Shown here piece by piece: positions 46,426 through 54,576 of a stretch of DNA of 64,000 nucleotides. The stretch is from NCBI RefSeq assembly GCF_002243645.1, contig NZ_CP017704.1, forward strand, positions 1,837,501 to 1,901,500, in the 5' to 3' direction. Every line of letters begins with the position of its first letter. The stretch's first letter is position 1. The notes under the pieces are model-generated. The model was not told the origin of the DNA and ran no database searches. It worked only from the letters and a program-made list of their open reading frames with translations. This stretch comes from Peribacillus simplex NBRC 15720 = DSM 1321 (GTDB lineage Bacteria; Bacillota; Bacilli; Bacillales; DSM-1321). The translations under genes were made by a program, and so were the position numbers.

Positions 46426-47388
46426 TCATCTACCTGCCCGAACGAGTTTCTGTTCTTTTCTTCGCCGTTTATCTTGAAACATTTTTTGATCCGCTTCCAT
46501 GAATAAGCTATCCATATTCCCTTTGGAATGCGAACGGTAAGCATGCCCGAATGACATACTGATATGAGGACCTTTATTTAGGGAGTTTTGCAGAAGGATT
46601 TCTTCCTTTAATAATTCACAAAGAGATTCAACTTCTCGCTTGCTTCTATCAATCAGCAGAATGGCAAACTCATCTCCTCCCACTCTTGATACAACAGCGA
46701 TGTCCGAAAAAATCCGTTTCAATAGATTGGCCGCTTCTTTAATCAATTCATCCCCCTTCTTATGGCCATACGTATCATTCATAAATTTCAGCTCATCTAA
46801 ATCACACAATATCATGGCAACCGGAGTGTCAAAATCCAGATTGGATTTCGCAGAAATATTATCGAAAAACTGTCGATTATGGATATTCGTTAATGGGTCA
46901 TGGGACATTTGATATTCAATACCCTGTAAGAATCTCACTCTTTCATCGATATTCCGAATGATTCCTTGAACGGCTACCAATTGCTCTTTTTCATATATAG
47001 GTGTAGCATATTCCTCGAACCACAAATAATTCCCCTCGATATCTCTCCAGCGTTGAATGACCGGCTTAGTATAATCAATCCCAACGTATATCTTTTCATT
47101 TAGGATTTCAAAGTCATCAGGATGAATCCTTTCAAAAGGCGAGAAAGGGTCATTGTATGCTTCTTCCAAGACGCCTTGACCTAAAAGAGTATTGATGGAT
47201 GGACTTAGATACCTGAACTTGGAACTTGGACTTGATTCGTAGCAGTAGATAATATCCTTTGAACTTTCCACGATATTAAAAACCTTTTTTTGCTCTTCGA
47301 ATCCTTTCTTCAAATAGTCCTTTTCCCTTTTCTTGCGAGTGAAGATCGTACGTTTAAATATATCTAATGACAATTTATTGAATTTCAT
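46426..47388 (-). CDS. PAS-GGDEF diguanylate cyclase
   Basis: 320 residues. A PAS domain (about 35-148, ending VAVQGIIRNIDER) is followed by a GGDEF domain with DPLTNIHNRQFF, CDLDELKFMNDTYGHKKGD (metal and substrate site) and the active-site loop RVGGDEFAILL at 235-245, so it should make cyclic di-GMP from GTP. The inhibitory I-site is lacking: the positions of its Arg and Asp are S228 and A231. No membrane segment. Start ATG at 47388; monocistronic. Confidence 0.92.
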   Translation of the reverse strand: MKFNKLSLDIFKRTIFTRKKREKDYLKKGFEEQKKVFNIVESSKDIIYCYESSPSSKFRYLSPSINTLLGQGVLEEAYNDPFSPFERIHPDDFEILNEKIYVGIDYTKPVIQRWRDIEGNYLWFEEYATPIYEKEQLVAVQGIIRNIDERVRFLQGIEYQMSHDPLTNIHNRQFFDNISAKSNLDFDTPVAMILCDLDELKFMNDTYGHKKGDELIKEAANLLKRIFSDIAVVSRVGGDEFAILLIDRSKREVESLCELLKEEILLQNSLNKGPHISMSFGHAYRSHSKGNMDSLFMEADQKMFQDKRRRKEQKLVRAGR

Positions 47389-47534
47389 TCTACAGCCCCC
47401 ATACTTTTGAAGTCAATTTCATTAAAATCTTTTCCTTAGATTTGATGGCGGACTTACACGGTTCATTCATTACTTTTAACATAATTATCCTTTCCATATT
47501 ATAATTCCAAAACATTTAAAAGGAAAAACTTTAA

Positions 47535-47723
47535 ATGTTTTTCATTATTTCCTTAGAAGGGGGACCGCTTCTAGTAAAATACCCACGCTATGATAAAATG
47601 AAAAACGGAAGAATCACCAACATCTTCTCTATTATTGGAAACTCGTCTATTCCTGTCCTGCCGATCAGTACTTTGTTCCAACAAATATTGGCTTCTGTAT
47701 ATGAAGATAAAATGGCCTTATAA
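47535..47723 (+). CDS. Short hypothetical protein, 62 aa
   Basis: ATG at 47535 lies 9 nt after AAAAGGA. The product contains LEGGPLLVKYPRYDKMKNGRI and ends LFQQILASVYEDKMAL. I do not recognise it; it could be a real small gene or a remnant. Followed by a weak hairpin. Confidence 0.35.
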   Translation: MFFIISLEGGPLLVKYPRYDKMKNGRITNIFSIIGNSSIPVLPISTLFQQILASVYEDKMAL

Positions 47724-47726
47724 CTG

Positions 47727-47758
47727 AAAAAGCCGACCCCAATTGGATCGACTTTTTC
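47727..47758. terminator. Hairpin between convergent genes near 47.7 kb
   Basis: AAAAAG-CCGA / TCGA-CTTTTT stem with one mismatch and T runs on both strands; may serve the DUF4097 gene on the minus strand. Confidence 0.6.
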
Positions 47759-47769
47759 ATGCCTCACGA

Positions 47770-48564
47770 CTATTTCGTTATCTCGATTTTTCCATTATTC
47801 GTTTCCAATTTAACTAGATTTTCACCTTTTCCAATGACAGTATTGCCCTCATACTTACCAAGGATGTCTACTCTCCCATTGTCAACATGAACATCGAAAG
47901 TTGTATTTGTCGGTTCATTCTCCGTTTTAATCATGATTTTACCATTATCACTTTCGAAGTCGATCTCCCTATCCAAGTCTTTCGTGACCAATGTGATTTT
48001 ACCGTTATTCGATGACCCAACCAGTTTTCCCTCTACATTATTAAGATCTACTTTTCCGTTAGCAGATTTCACTTCAACTTTTTCGGTTATTATATCATTT
48101 AATTCTACCCGGCCATTTTGAGATTTCACATTTAGATCTTCACTTTTCAATCCTGATATTTGCAATTTTCCATTATCAGATTCGACGACAAAGGATTTAT
48201 AAGATTCATCAGGCACATACACCTTTAAATGTAAGGATTGAATATGAAAACCAAAGCTAAAAGTACGTCGATCTTTTAATTGTACCGAAAGCTTCTTCCC
48301 TTCCACAACTGCAGTGAAATCCAACTTGGAAACATCCATCCCTTTTGAAACCAACTCTATCCTGGTCTCCTTATCTTTCGTTGGAACGATCTCTACAGCT
48401 GCATTGTCAGTGTCGATCTGAATGTCCGTCACGATCTCCGAAATCGTTTTTTCCTCTGTAGTCGTTTCCTTATTCGTCACTTGGGAAAACGTAAACAGAC
48501 TACCTATTACTCCAATCAATAACAATACAAGTGCAATGATCGATAATTTTTTTACATTAATCAT
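47770..48564 (-). CDS. DUF4097 beta-solenoid protein with membrane anchor
   Basis: 264 residues. An N-terminal hydrophobic segment (about 8-27) is followed by a right-handed beta-helix-like region in which NG(K/R)(I/V/L) recurs about every 20 residues (SDNGKLQI, SQNGRVEL, SANGKVDL, SSNNGKITL, ESDNGKIMI, VDNGRVDIL, ETNNGKIEI). DUF4097 proteins are linked to envelope stress modules (LiaG-like in B. subtilis). Its start overlaps the DUF1700 stop by 8 nt. Third gene of the padR operon. Confidence 0.9.
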   Translation of the reverse strand: MINVKKLSIIALVLLLIGVIGSLFTFSQVTNKETTTEEKTISEIVTDIQIDTDNAAVEIVPTKDKETRIELVSKGMDVSKLDFTAVVEGKKLSVQLKDRRTFSFGFHIQSLHLKVYVPDESYKSFVVESDNGKLQISGLKSEDLNVKSQNGRVELNDIITEKVEVKSANGKVDLNNVEGKLVGSSNNGKITLVTKDLDREIDFESDNGKIMIKTENEPTNTTFDVHVDNGRVDILGKYEGNTVIGKGENLVKLETNNGKIEITK

Positions 48565-49111
48565 TTTTCAAACCGCCTTTCACAAGGGAAGCGTTAAATT
48601 TTAAATAGCGGATGAATCCTTTAGTTAAAGCACTCGTAGCGACAAACATTCCCATGGCAATGAAAATGCCAATCCCGCATAGCCCCAATGCGAAGAAAAG
48701 ATCGAATAATTGAAAGTTACCTATCGCAAGGTTAAACAAAACGCCAAACGGAGCTAGAATGAATGCTATCGCCGAAGCCCATCCTGCAATGACAACTCCG
48801 ATCAATGCTATAAATGGACCCAAAACGATCACTAAATTAAAGAATCCCAAACCAATGACTGCCCAAACTGCCCGCATTACATTAGCGGCAGAAGTCGTTT
48901 GTTCGACCTGGCCAAGATGATAGGTTGCCATCAGCTCCTTGGAAATCTGTTTAGGATTCCCAAGGGATGTTGAGATTTCCTGCTCTGACTTCCCTTTTTC
49001 CATTCCAATTTCGAAATACTCTTCATAATCTTGGAGGATATCTTCCCGTTCCTCTAAGGAAAGTCTGGTTAAAGAGGCATTCAATTGTTTTAAAAACTGT
49101 TCTTTATTCAT
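48557..49111 (-). CDS. DUF1700 (HAAS domain) membrane protein
   Basis: 184 residues. The N-terminal 70 residues form the HAAS helical domain ([34 protein letters not shown] ... [10 protein letters not shown] is the conserved LGxPxxIAxEL), followed by about four hydrophobic segments. HAAS proteins are usually coupled to PadR-like regulators, as here, and are thought to sense or hold them at the membrane. Overlaps padR by 4 nt (ATGA). Confidence 0.9.
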   Translation of the reverse strand: MNKEQFLKQLNASLTRLSLEEREDILQDYEEYFEIGMEKGKSEQEISTSLGNPKQISKELMATYHLGQVEQTTSAANVMRAVWAVIGLGFFNLVIVLGPFIALIGVVIAGWASAIAFILAPFGVLFNLAIGNFQLFDLFFALGLCGIGIFIAMGMFVATSALTKGFIRYLKFNASLVKGGLKND

Positions 49112-49428
49112 TGGTTCACACCTTCCTTGATTAATTGGTTGACCCCATTGGAAAATTCATTCCATTCCGTCAGCAGCTCTTGAAGGTATCTCCGGCCTTT
49201 GTCGGTTAACTTATAATACTTGCGCGGAGGCCCTTCTGTTGATTCTTGCAAATAAGTCGTAAAATACTCTTCCTTCGTCAATCGTCGTAAAAGTGGATAT
49301 ACAGACCCTTCAGATATCTCAATTTGATCCGAAATCTTCTGTACAAGTTCATAGCCATAACGATCCTGCTTATCCAATAAGACCAGTACACACAGTTCCA
49401 GGACACCCTTCTTAAATTGTACATTCAT
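49108..49428 (-). CDS. PadR family transcriptional regulator
   Basis: 106 residues, PadR winged [53 protein letters not shown] and [17 protein letters not shown]. Small (subfamily 2) type. First gene of a three-gene operon with DUF1700 and DUF4097, diverging from the DUF2157 gene; probably represses its own operon through the inverted repeat at 49468-49534. Confidence 0.93.
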   Translation of the reverse strand: MNVQFKKGVLELCVLVLLDKQDRYGYELVQKISDQIEISEGSVYPLLRRLTKEEYFTTYLQESTEGPPRKYYKLTDKGRRYLQELLTEWNEFSNGVNQLIKEGVNQ

Positions 49429-49467
49429 AGCACCATCACTCCTTCCAAGAGTCTTTTAGTATAGTTT

Positions 49468-49534
49468 AATAAACAGTACTGAACATCGAACAATACATCT
49501 TATGTAAATAATTTACCACATGGTACTGTTTATT
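49468..49534. promoter_or_regulatory. Candidate PadR operator pair
   Basis: AATAAACAGTAC (49468-49479) and its exact complement GTACTGTTTATT (49523-49534), 12 bp each, 43 nt apart, in the intergenic region between padR and the divergent DUF2157 gene. Further TAGTAT/GTACTA half-sites flank both arms. Confidence 0.55.
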
Positions 49535-49661
49535 GCAAGGTACTAAAAATATTTTTTGGGTCTTACATACATTCCAATTAGGGTAGAAGAAAATTAACAT
49601 TATATTCAAAGCTACAAGAGAATACGATGTATAATAGTAAAATATGGAAGGGGGAGTTACT

Positions 49662-50720
49662 TTGGCCAACAAAGAAATAACGAAAAAGCAATTCGAGTTT
49701 CTTGAACATGAATTTAATTACCTTGAAAAAGAAGGAGTCATCTCCCAGCAAGAGAAAGTGAGGATGTTAGGTTCCTATGATGTAAAAGGTAATTTGAGCT
49801 TCATCACTATTCTGTTATCCATTGGGGCACTTCTTTTAGGTTTAGGCGTATTGACCTTCGTAGCCAGTAACTGGATCTATTTAAGTAAAGCGGTTAAATT
49901 CCTGCTTATCATTGCATGCCTCATCGGAGTGAACTTTGCTGGCGTGAAAGTGCAGGTACGCTTTCCCAAAACGTCACGAAGTTTGCATTATGCAGGTATT
50001 CTGATTTTTGGTGCAGGGATTTTTCTAATCGAGCAGATGTTTAACATTAGCATCAATTTCAACAGTTCCTTTTTATTATGGGCAATCGGAACGGTACTCA
50101 TCGGATACTATTTAAAGGATGTCTTCATCCTCCTTTTTACATCTTTCCTGCTTTTCATTTATATTAACGGAAGTATATTCGTTGATGAAACATCTTATCC
50201 GCTTGCCATTCTTGTATTTCTACCGGCTTTATACATTCTGTTAAAGAAATTCGATTACCCTAAATATCTGACCTTTTTCATTAATGCTTTAGCCATCAAT
50301 ACAATCGCCTTATTTCTAATGGAATTCGTGCCGAAGGCCGGTTTTGAAAATTCGAATACGATTGTGCTTTCCATTCTGTTTGTGCTGGGAATCGTGCTTG
50401 CCTATATTCCGGTAAGAGCCAAATTACAAAACATCACCCACATACAAGGGCACATCTTACATGGTATTACTGCACTCTTCCTTACCTTTGATTTTTCAAT
50501 CTGGTTTCCTTTAGCTTATTTCGTTTTTCTGCTGTATCTCATCCTAAAAGGCAGTTTGACCAGCATCGTGATAATATGTGCACTGATTTTCAGATATTAC
50601 ATCTACTCCTTTGACTTCCTGCCAAAATCGCTTACATTCATCATCGGCGGAATCATGCTTATCGGTTTTGGCTTCTTCTTTGAAAATCAACGAAAAAAAG
50701 GAGGGGAACTCAATGAGTAA
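49662..50720 (+). CDS. DUF2157 membrane protein
   Basis: 352 residues from TTG 49662 (MANKEITKKQFEFLE), after GGAAGGGGGAG; the ATG at 49644 overlaps that site. Short helical N-terminus (EFNYLEKEGVISQQEKVRMLGSY) then about ten to eleven membrane segments beginning LLSIGALLLGLGVLTFVASNW, the DUF2157 signature. Its stop overlaps the next gene's start by 8 nt, as is common for DUF2157-GDYXXLXY pairs. Function unknown. Confidence 0.9.
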   Translation: MANKEITKKQFEFLEHEFNYLEKEGVISQQEKVRMLGSYDVKGNLSFITILLSIGALLLGLGVLTFVASNWIYLSKAVKFLLIIACLIGVNFAGVKVQVRFPKTSRSLHYAGILIFGAGIFLIEQMFNISINFNSSFLLWAIGTVLIGYYLKDVFILLFTSFLLFIYINGSIFVDETSYPLAILVFLPALYILLKKFDYPKYLTFFINALAINTIALFLMEFVPKAGFENSNTIVLSILFVLGIVLAYIPVRAKLQNITHIQGHILHGITALFLTFDFSIWFPLAYFVFLLYLILKGSLTSIVIICALIFRYYIYSFDFLPKSLTFIIGGIMLIGFGFFFENQRKKGGELNE

Positions 50721-51249
50721 TCCATCATTCCGTCCACTCATCGTATTTTCCATTCCAGTCTTGATTCTGTTAGTCTTGGCGATTCCTCCGGTCTGGACAA
50801 CAATGACAGGAGATGTAATCAAGATCAAAACAGCCCCGGTCGATCCGACTGACTTGTTTAGGGGCAGCTATGTAGCTTTGAAATACGAAATTGAATCCGT
50901 TAAGCCATCACAAGTCGATGACTCGATTAAAACCGAGTTCAATACAAGAAATATGGGTGATTATAAAAAGGTATATGTACGTTTAAAACAAAACACTGAT
51001 GGACTATACGATGTTGAATACGTAACGAAAGAAAAACCCACCAAAGGCGTTTACCTAAAAGGGGAATTGGAAATCCCATATGAGCTGCAAAATACTGAAA
51101 CTATTCAGATCAGATACGGTCTGGACAATTATTTCGCATCCGAAGAAAAGGCAAAGGAAATGGAGAAGGATGCATTGGCCAATCCTTCAGTGGCCGTGGT
51201 AAAGGTTCGTAATGGCAATGTTGTTTTAACGGATATCATCATTGAATGA
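50713..51249 (+). CDS. GDYXXLXY domain protein
   Basis: 178 residues from ATG 50713, after AAAGGAGGGG. One N-terminal membrane segment (PLIVFSIPVLILLVLAIPPVWTT), then the family's defining motif DPTDLFRGSYVALKYEI (here RGSYVALKY, Gly-Asp replaced by Gly-Ser), and GLDNYFASEEKAKEMEKD. Partner of the DUF2157 membrane protein; both functions unknown. Confidence 0.88.
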   Translation: MSNPSFRPLIVFSIPVLILLVLAIPPVWTTMTGDVIKIKTAPVDPTDLFRGSYVALKYEIESVKPSQVDDSIKTEFNTRNMGDYKKVYVRLKQNTDGLYDVEYVTKEKPTKGVYLKGELEIPYELQNTETIQIRYGLDNYFASEEKAKEMEKDALANPSVAVVKVRNGNVVLTDIIIE

Positions 51250-51272
51250 AATGACCCCCGGATATGACTAGC

Positions 51273-51308
51273 AAAAAGAGCATCGGTTTTTCGATGCTCT
51301 TTTTTTTG
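51273..51308 (+). terminator. Terminator after the DUF2157 pair
   Basis: AAAAAGAGCATCG / CGATGCTCTTTTTTTT. Confidence 0.93.
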
Positions 51309-51338
51309 CTGGAGTTTTTTCATATGAACATCAGATTA

Positions 51339-51818
51339 CTACTTAATGACTCGTTTTGCACCTATATATTTTTCTTTCCAATACTTATCACTCATTTTGA
51401 CCACCTTGACCCCTTTGGTGGTGGTCCCGACAAATGTACCATTTCCATAATAGATTCCCACAAAAGAGACCTGCCCTTTCTTACCTGTCGCATAGAAGAC
51501 CAAATCTCCCGCTTTTAAATCTTTTTGGTTCACGGCCTTTCCGGTTTTATACTGTTCCGCACTCGTTCTTGGAATCTTCATTTCTGTGGCGGCATTTTTA
51601 TATACATACTGGGTAAGACCGCTAGCATCAAATCCTTTTGGTGTCGTCCCCCCATATTTATATTTGCTTCCCACCTGCTTCTTTGCCAAAGCGGCAACTT
51701 CATCACCATAATTAATAGAGGCTGAAGCATTAGCCGGACTGAATATGAATGCCGTCAATAATGCTCCGATTAAAACTATGGCTGCAAGCCATTTTGAAAC
51801 TGGTAAACTATAACTCAT
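51339..51818 (-). CDS. Secreted NlpC/P60-fold protein lacking catalytic residues
   Basis: 159 residues with a signal peptide (KWLAAIVLIGALLTAFIFSPANASA, cleavage near 33) and one NlpC/P60 domain, GDEVAALAKKQVGSKYKYGGTTPKGF... The nucleophile motif, usually GFDCSGL, is GFDASGLTQYVY here (Ala65), the general base of (x)HVGIY is VSFVGIYYGNG (Phe119), and the third residue (F-I-H) is Gly131. All three changes are clear in the DNA. The fold is intact, including PRTSAEQY and GDLVFYA, so it is probably a cell-wall-binding or decoy protein, not a peptidase. ATG after GAAAAAGGATG. Confidence 0.9.
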   Translation of the reverse strand: MSYSLPVSKWLAAIVLIGALLTAFIFSPANASASINYGDEVAALAKKQVGSKYKYGGTTPKGFDASGLTQYVYKNAATEMKIPRTSAEQYKTGKAVNQKDLKAGDLVFYATGKKGQVSFVGIYYGNGTFVGTTTKGVKVVKMSDKYWKEKYIGAKRVIK

Positions 51819-51927
51819 CCTTTTTCCTCCCCAAACTGAAAATGAACCACAATTTTAAATGTATGTTGCATTTCGGTTTTCAGACCAAAAATCATTTTTA
51901 ATTCGTCCATCATCATCTCTGCAAAAA

Positions 51928-51977
51928 AACAAATAACCAGATAACACCGTTTTGTAACTAGTACGGTGTTATCTGGT
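51928..51977 (-). terminator. Terminator after the holin gene
   Basis: 15-bp perfect stem ACCAGATAACACCGT (51936-51950) / ACGGTGTTATCTGGT (51963-51977), followed on the minus strand by TTATTTGTTTTTTT. Confidence 0.85.
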
Positions 51978-52019
51978 ATATTCTACTCTTCAATAGATGA
52001 AAGAATAGTGCCCATTACT

Positions 52020-52292
52020 TTACTTAGGATCCTTGTATTGTCGAGCATTCTCACTGTCGCTTAGACCTTTAGTAGTATGATCGACCACACCGCCGACCCC
52101 AAAGAATGTAAGCGCTATGAAGTTAATGATGCCTAAAGCCCCGTTCAATGCATCATCAGTAATCGTAAAGCCTATAGGGGTAATGAAATTGTTTATGAAC
52201 GCGGCAACCATCTGCGCCAATAATAAAAGCCCAGGAAGGAGTACCGTGAATATAAACGTAGGATTCTTAAGACGCACTTTCCAGTTGATCAT
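52020..52292 (-). CDS. Phi LC3 family holin (orphan)
   Basis: 90 residues. Starts MINWKVRLKNPTFIFTVLLPGLLLLAQMVA, the phi LC3 holin hallmark, with a second hydrophobic segment (IINFIALTFFGVGGVV) and VVDHTTKGLSDSENARQY at the end. Holins permeabilise the membrane so that endolysins reach the wall. No active endolysin, integrase or structural phage genes are nearby; the only wall-related neighbour is the dead NlpC/P60 protein downstream. Confidence 0.88.
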   Translation of the reverse strand: MINWKVRLKNPTFIFTVLLPGLLLLAQMVAAFINNFITPIGFTITDDALNGALGIINFIALTFFGVGGVVDHTTKGLSDSENARQYKDPK

Positions 52293-52428
52293 TGCTTTTC
52301 CCCCTCTCTATCAAATTAAGTCCGCTTCATTGAAGATGGTTGCGGACTTGCTATATATTATGCGGCTTGTCCTTTTTACGTTCGGAAATTCCATTTTATA
52401 ATCTATCACTCTAGTTTCCCATAAACAT

Positions 52429-52453
52429 AAAAAAGCCCATCTGAGGATGGACC
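52429..52453 (-). terminator. Terminator downstream of the decayed ABC gene
   Basis: Minus strand GTCCATCC / GATGGGC stem with T run. Confidence 0.7.
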
Positions 52454-52498
52454 TTCTCTTAAACTTCAAAGTAGTATTTTAAAACACTAGAGAGTGCC

Positions 52499-53229
52499 TC
52501 ACTCTAACAAGTAAGTAACAACTTCCTCAAGTTCTACATACTCCTCAGAGTGCCAGTTGATTCCTTCCTTTAGAAAATAAGCTTCTGCCTCTATAGGTGA
52601 ATTGGTAGTCACCGTCCGCAAACCTTTTCTCTCAATCTCCCCCGGAATGGATACTGACGGCAAGTCCTTTGCCAGCCAAAACCGTTTATACTGCTGGCCA
52701 ATTTGTCTTTTTCGAACTCTCCTACCATTTGCCCCCGGTTTATAAATATCAGGTAATCGGCAAGCCTGCGAATATCCTCCATTTGATGAGTGGAAATGAA
52801 AATCGTCTTTTCTTCCCTCTCCATCCACTCAATCAAAAAGTTCGTATACTTCCGTTTTGAGACGATATCCATATGTGCAGTCGGTTCATCCAGAATCAAT
52901 AGTTAGGCATTTCTGGACAAGGTCAGAGACGCTAGTAACTTCTGTTGATTCCCCTGTGATAATTTTCCATACTTCTTATTCATAGGTATCTCGAAATTAT
53001 CCACCATATTACCCAACCAATTATCATCCCAATTCGGATACCATTTAGAGAATAAGACCATTAATTCATTTCCCGTAAAAGAGTCACAGCCCATCAAAGT
53101 TTGAGGCTGGTATGCTATTTTCTTTTTCCAACTTTCGGCATATCGGCGGGGCATTATCCCATGAGGTTATTTTTGTTCAACGTTCGCAAATGCCTTAATG
53201 ATACTTGCTGCATTGTCTACCTGTTTCAT
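52499..53229 (-). pseudogene. Decayed ABC transporter ATPase
   Basis: Minus-strand pieces in order: an intact-looking start MKQVDNAASIIKAFANVEQK then a stop (53167-53229); a fragment MPRRYAESWKKKIAYQPQTLMG...GKLSQGNQQKLLASLTLSRNA (53154-52903); after an in-frame TAA, LLILDEPTAHMDIVSKRKY...IFISTHQMEDI (Walker B and H-loop); then a frame change near 52680 to a C-terminal piece ending EEVVTYLLE. Walker A is missing, so part of the N-terminal domain has been deleted. At least one nonsense and one frameshift. Of the YtrB-like ABC type with a bacteriocin-exporter flavour; no permease remains. Confidence 0.85.
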
Positions 53230-53272
53230 TTTAAAATAAAGTCACGAAAAATAAATAAGCGGGGAAAACAAA

Positions 53273-53305
53273 AAAAGAACGTTCGATCCGTGATCGAGCG
53301 TTCTT
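53273..53305 (-). terminator. Terminator after the aminotransferase gene
   Basis: AAGAACG-T-TCGATC / GATCGA-G-CGTTCTT stem (one mismatch), 3-nt loop, T-rich on the minus strand. Confidence 0.75.
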
Positions 53306-53335
53306 ATAACTTGAAAATATTGAATAATAGATTTT

Positions 53336-54514
53336 TCACACCCCAATTTTTTCCTCCAAAAATAATCGGATCCGTTCAGCAGCTTCTGTCAATCTCTCGG
53401 CCGGCTGGACTAAGGCCAACCGAACATACCCTTCACCCTGCTTCCCAAAAGCATCACCTGGGACGACCGTAACCCCTGCTTTTTCAATCAATGCATAGGC
53501 AAAATCCCGTGATTTCCAGCCAGCAGGAATCTGAGCCCAAATAAACATGGTAGCAGAGGTTTTCGGCACATGCCATCCCCCTTCCGCTAGACCTGATATC
53601 AAGGCATCACGTCGGGACTGGTATTCCTTAACCTGTTCGGACAGCAGCGTGAGATTGGAAGTAAGTGCCATCTCGGCAGCTTTTTGGATGGGATAAAAAA
53701 CCCCATAATCGATATGTGATTTCAATGTTCCCAGGATGTTCAGCGCCTCTCGATTGCCCACCGCATACCCAATGCGGCAGCCGGCCATATTAAAAGTTTT
53801 GGAAAGTGAGTTAAATTCAATCCCCACTTCCTTGGCACCAGGAATGGACATAAAACTAATTTGCGGATGATCATCAAAAATCAACTCTGAATAAGCAAAA
53901 TCGTGAACCACCATAATCTGGTTCTTTTTCGCAAATGATATGACTTCCGTAAAGAAAGCTTCATCAGCAAGGGCCGTGACAGGATTTCCTGGATAACTGA
54001 TAATCATCATTTTGGTCTTTTTCACTATTTCATCCGGAATTCCGTTGAGCTGCGGCAGGAATCCATTTTCGGCAGTAAGCGGCATCGGATGAATGATTCC
54101 GCCGGCAAGCTCTACACTTGCTTCATAAATTGGATATCCCGGATCTGGCACCAGCACATAATCTCCAGGGTTTATCATCGCGATTGCCAAGTGTGCAAGG
54201 CCATCCTGCGATCCCATCAGTTGGAGGACTTCCCTTTCTGCATCCAGCTCCACTCCATAACGCTTCCGATAAAAATAACGGACTGCCTCATGGAATTCAG
54301 GCGTACCTTTTAACGTATACCCGTAGGAATTGGGATCCTGCGCATACTTCACAAGCGTATCCATAACAAAATCAGGTGGTGGTAAATCCGGACTTCCTAC
54401 ACTCAAATCGATAACATCCATTCCTCGTTTCATTGCATCCTGCTTGCGGGCCGCCAACTCTGAAAATATCCCTGTTGTGAATCTTCCGACTTTTTCAGAT
54501 GGAGTCATATTCAT
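53336..54514 (-). CDS. Class I/II aminotransferase (PatA/LL-DAP aminotransferase-like)
   Basis: 392 residues from ATG 54514 (MNMTPSEKVGRF), after GGAGGGGAATC; the open frame to 54553 has no better site. Fold-type I PLP enzyme: SVGSPDLPPPDFV, GSQDGLAHLAIAMINPGDYVLVPDPGYPIY, ISYPGNPVTALAD, DFAYSELIFD and the PLP lysine in FNSLSKTFNMAGCRIGYAVG. The LxPxxPxY-type pattern suits LL-DAP aminotransferase or a related N-acetyl-DAP/aromatic transaminase; the substrate cannot be fixed from sequence. Monocistronic. Confidence 0.9.
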   Translation of the reverse strand: MNMTPSEKVGRFTTGIFSELAARKQDAMKRGMDVIDLSVGSPDLPPPDFVMDTLVKYAQDPNSYGYTLKGTPEFHEAVRYFYRKRYGVELDAEREVLQLMGSQDGLAHLAIAMINPGDYVLVPDPGYPIYEASVELAGGIIHPMPLTAENGFLPQLNGIPDEIVKKTKMMIISYPGNPVTALADEAFFTEVISFAKKNQIMVVHDFAYSELIFDDHPQISFMSIPGAKEVGIEFNSLSKTFNMAGCRIGYAVGNREALNILGTLKSHIDYGVFYPIQKAAEMALTSNLTLLSEQVKEYQSRRDALISGLAEGGWHVPKTSATMFIWAQIPAGWKSRDFAYALIEKAGVTVVPGDAFGKQGEGYVRLALVQPAERLTEAAERIRLFLEEKIGV

Positions 54515-54576
54515 TCTACGATTCCCCTCCATTAATGATTTTCTATCTATCATTATAGCAATTAATCTCGAGTATT

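Noticed and set aside
51339..52292. A prophage
   Set aside because: Only a holin and a wall-fold protein; no integrase, terminase, portal or capsid genes and no attachment-site repeat seen.
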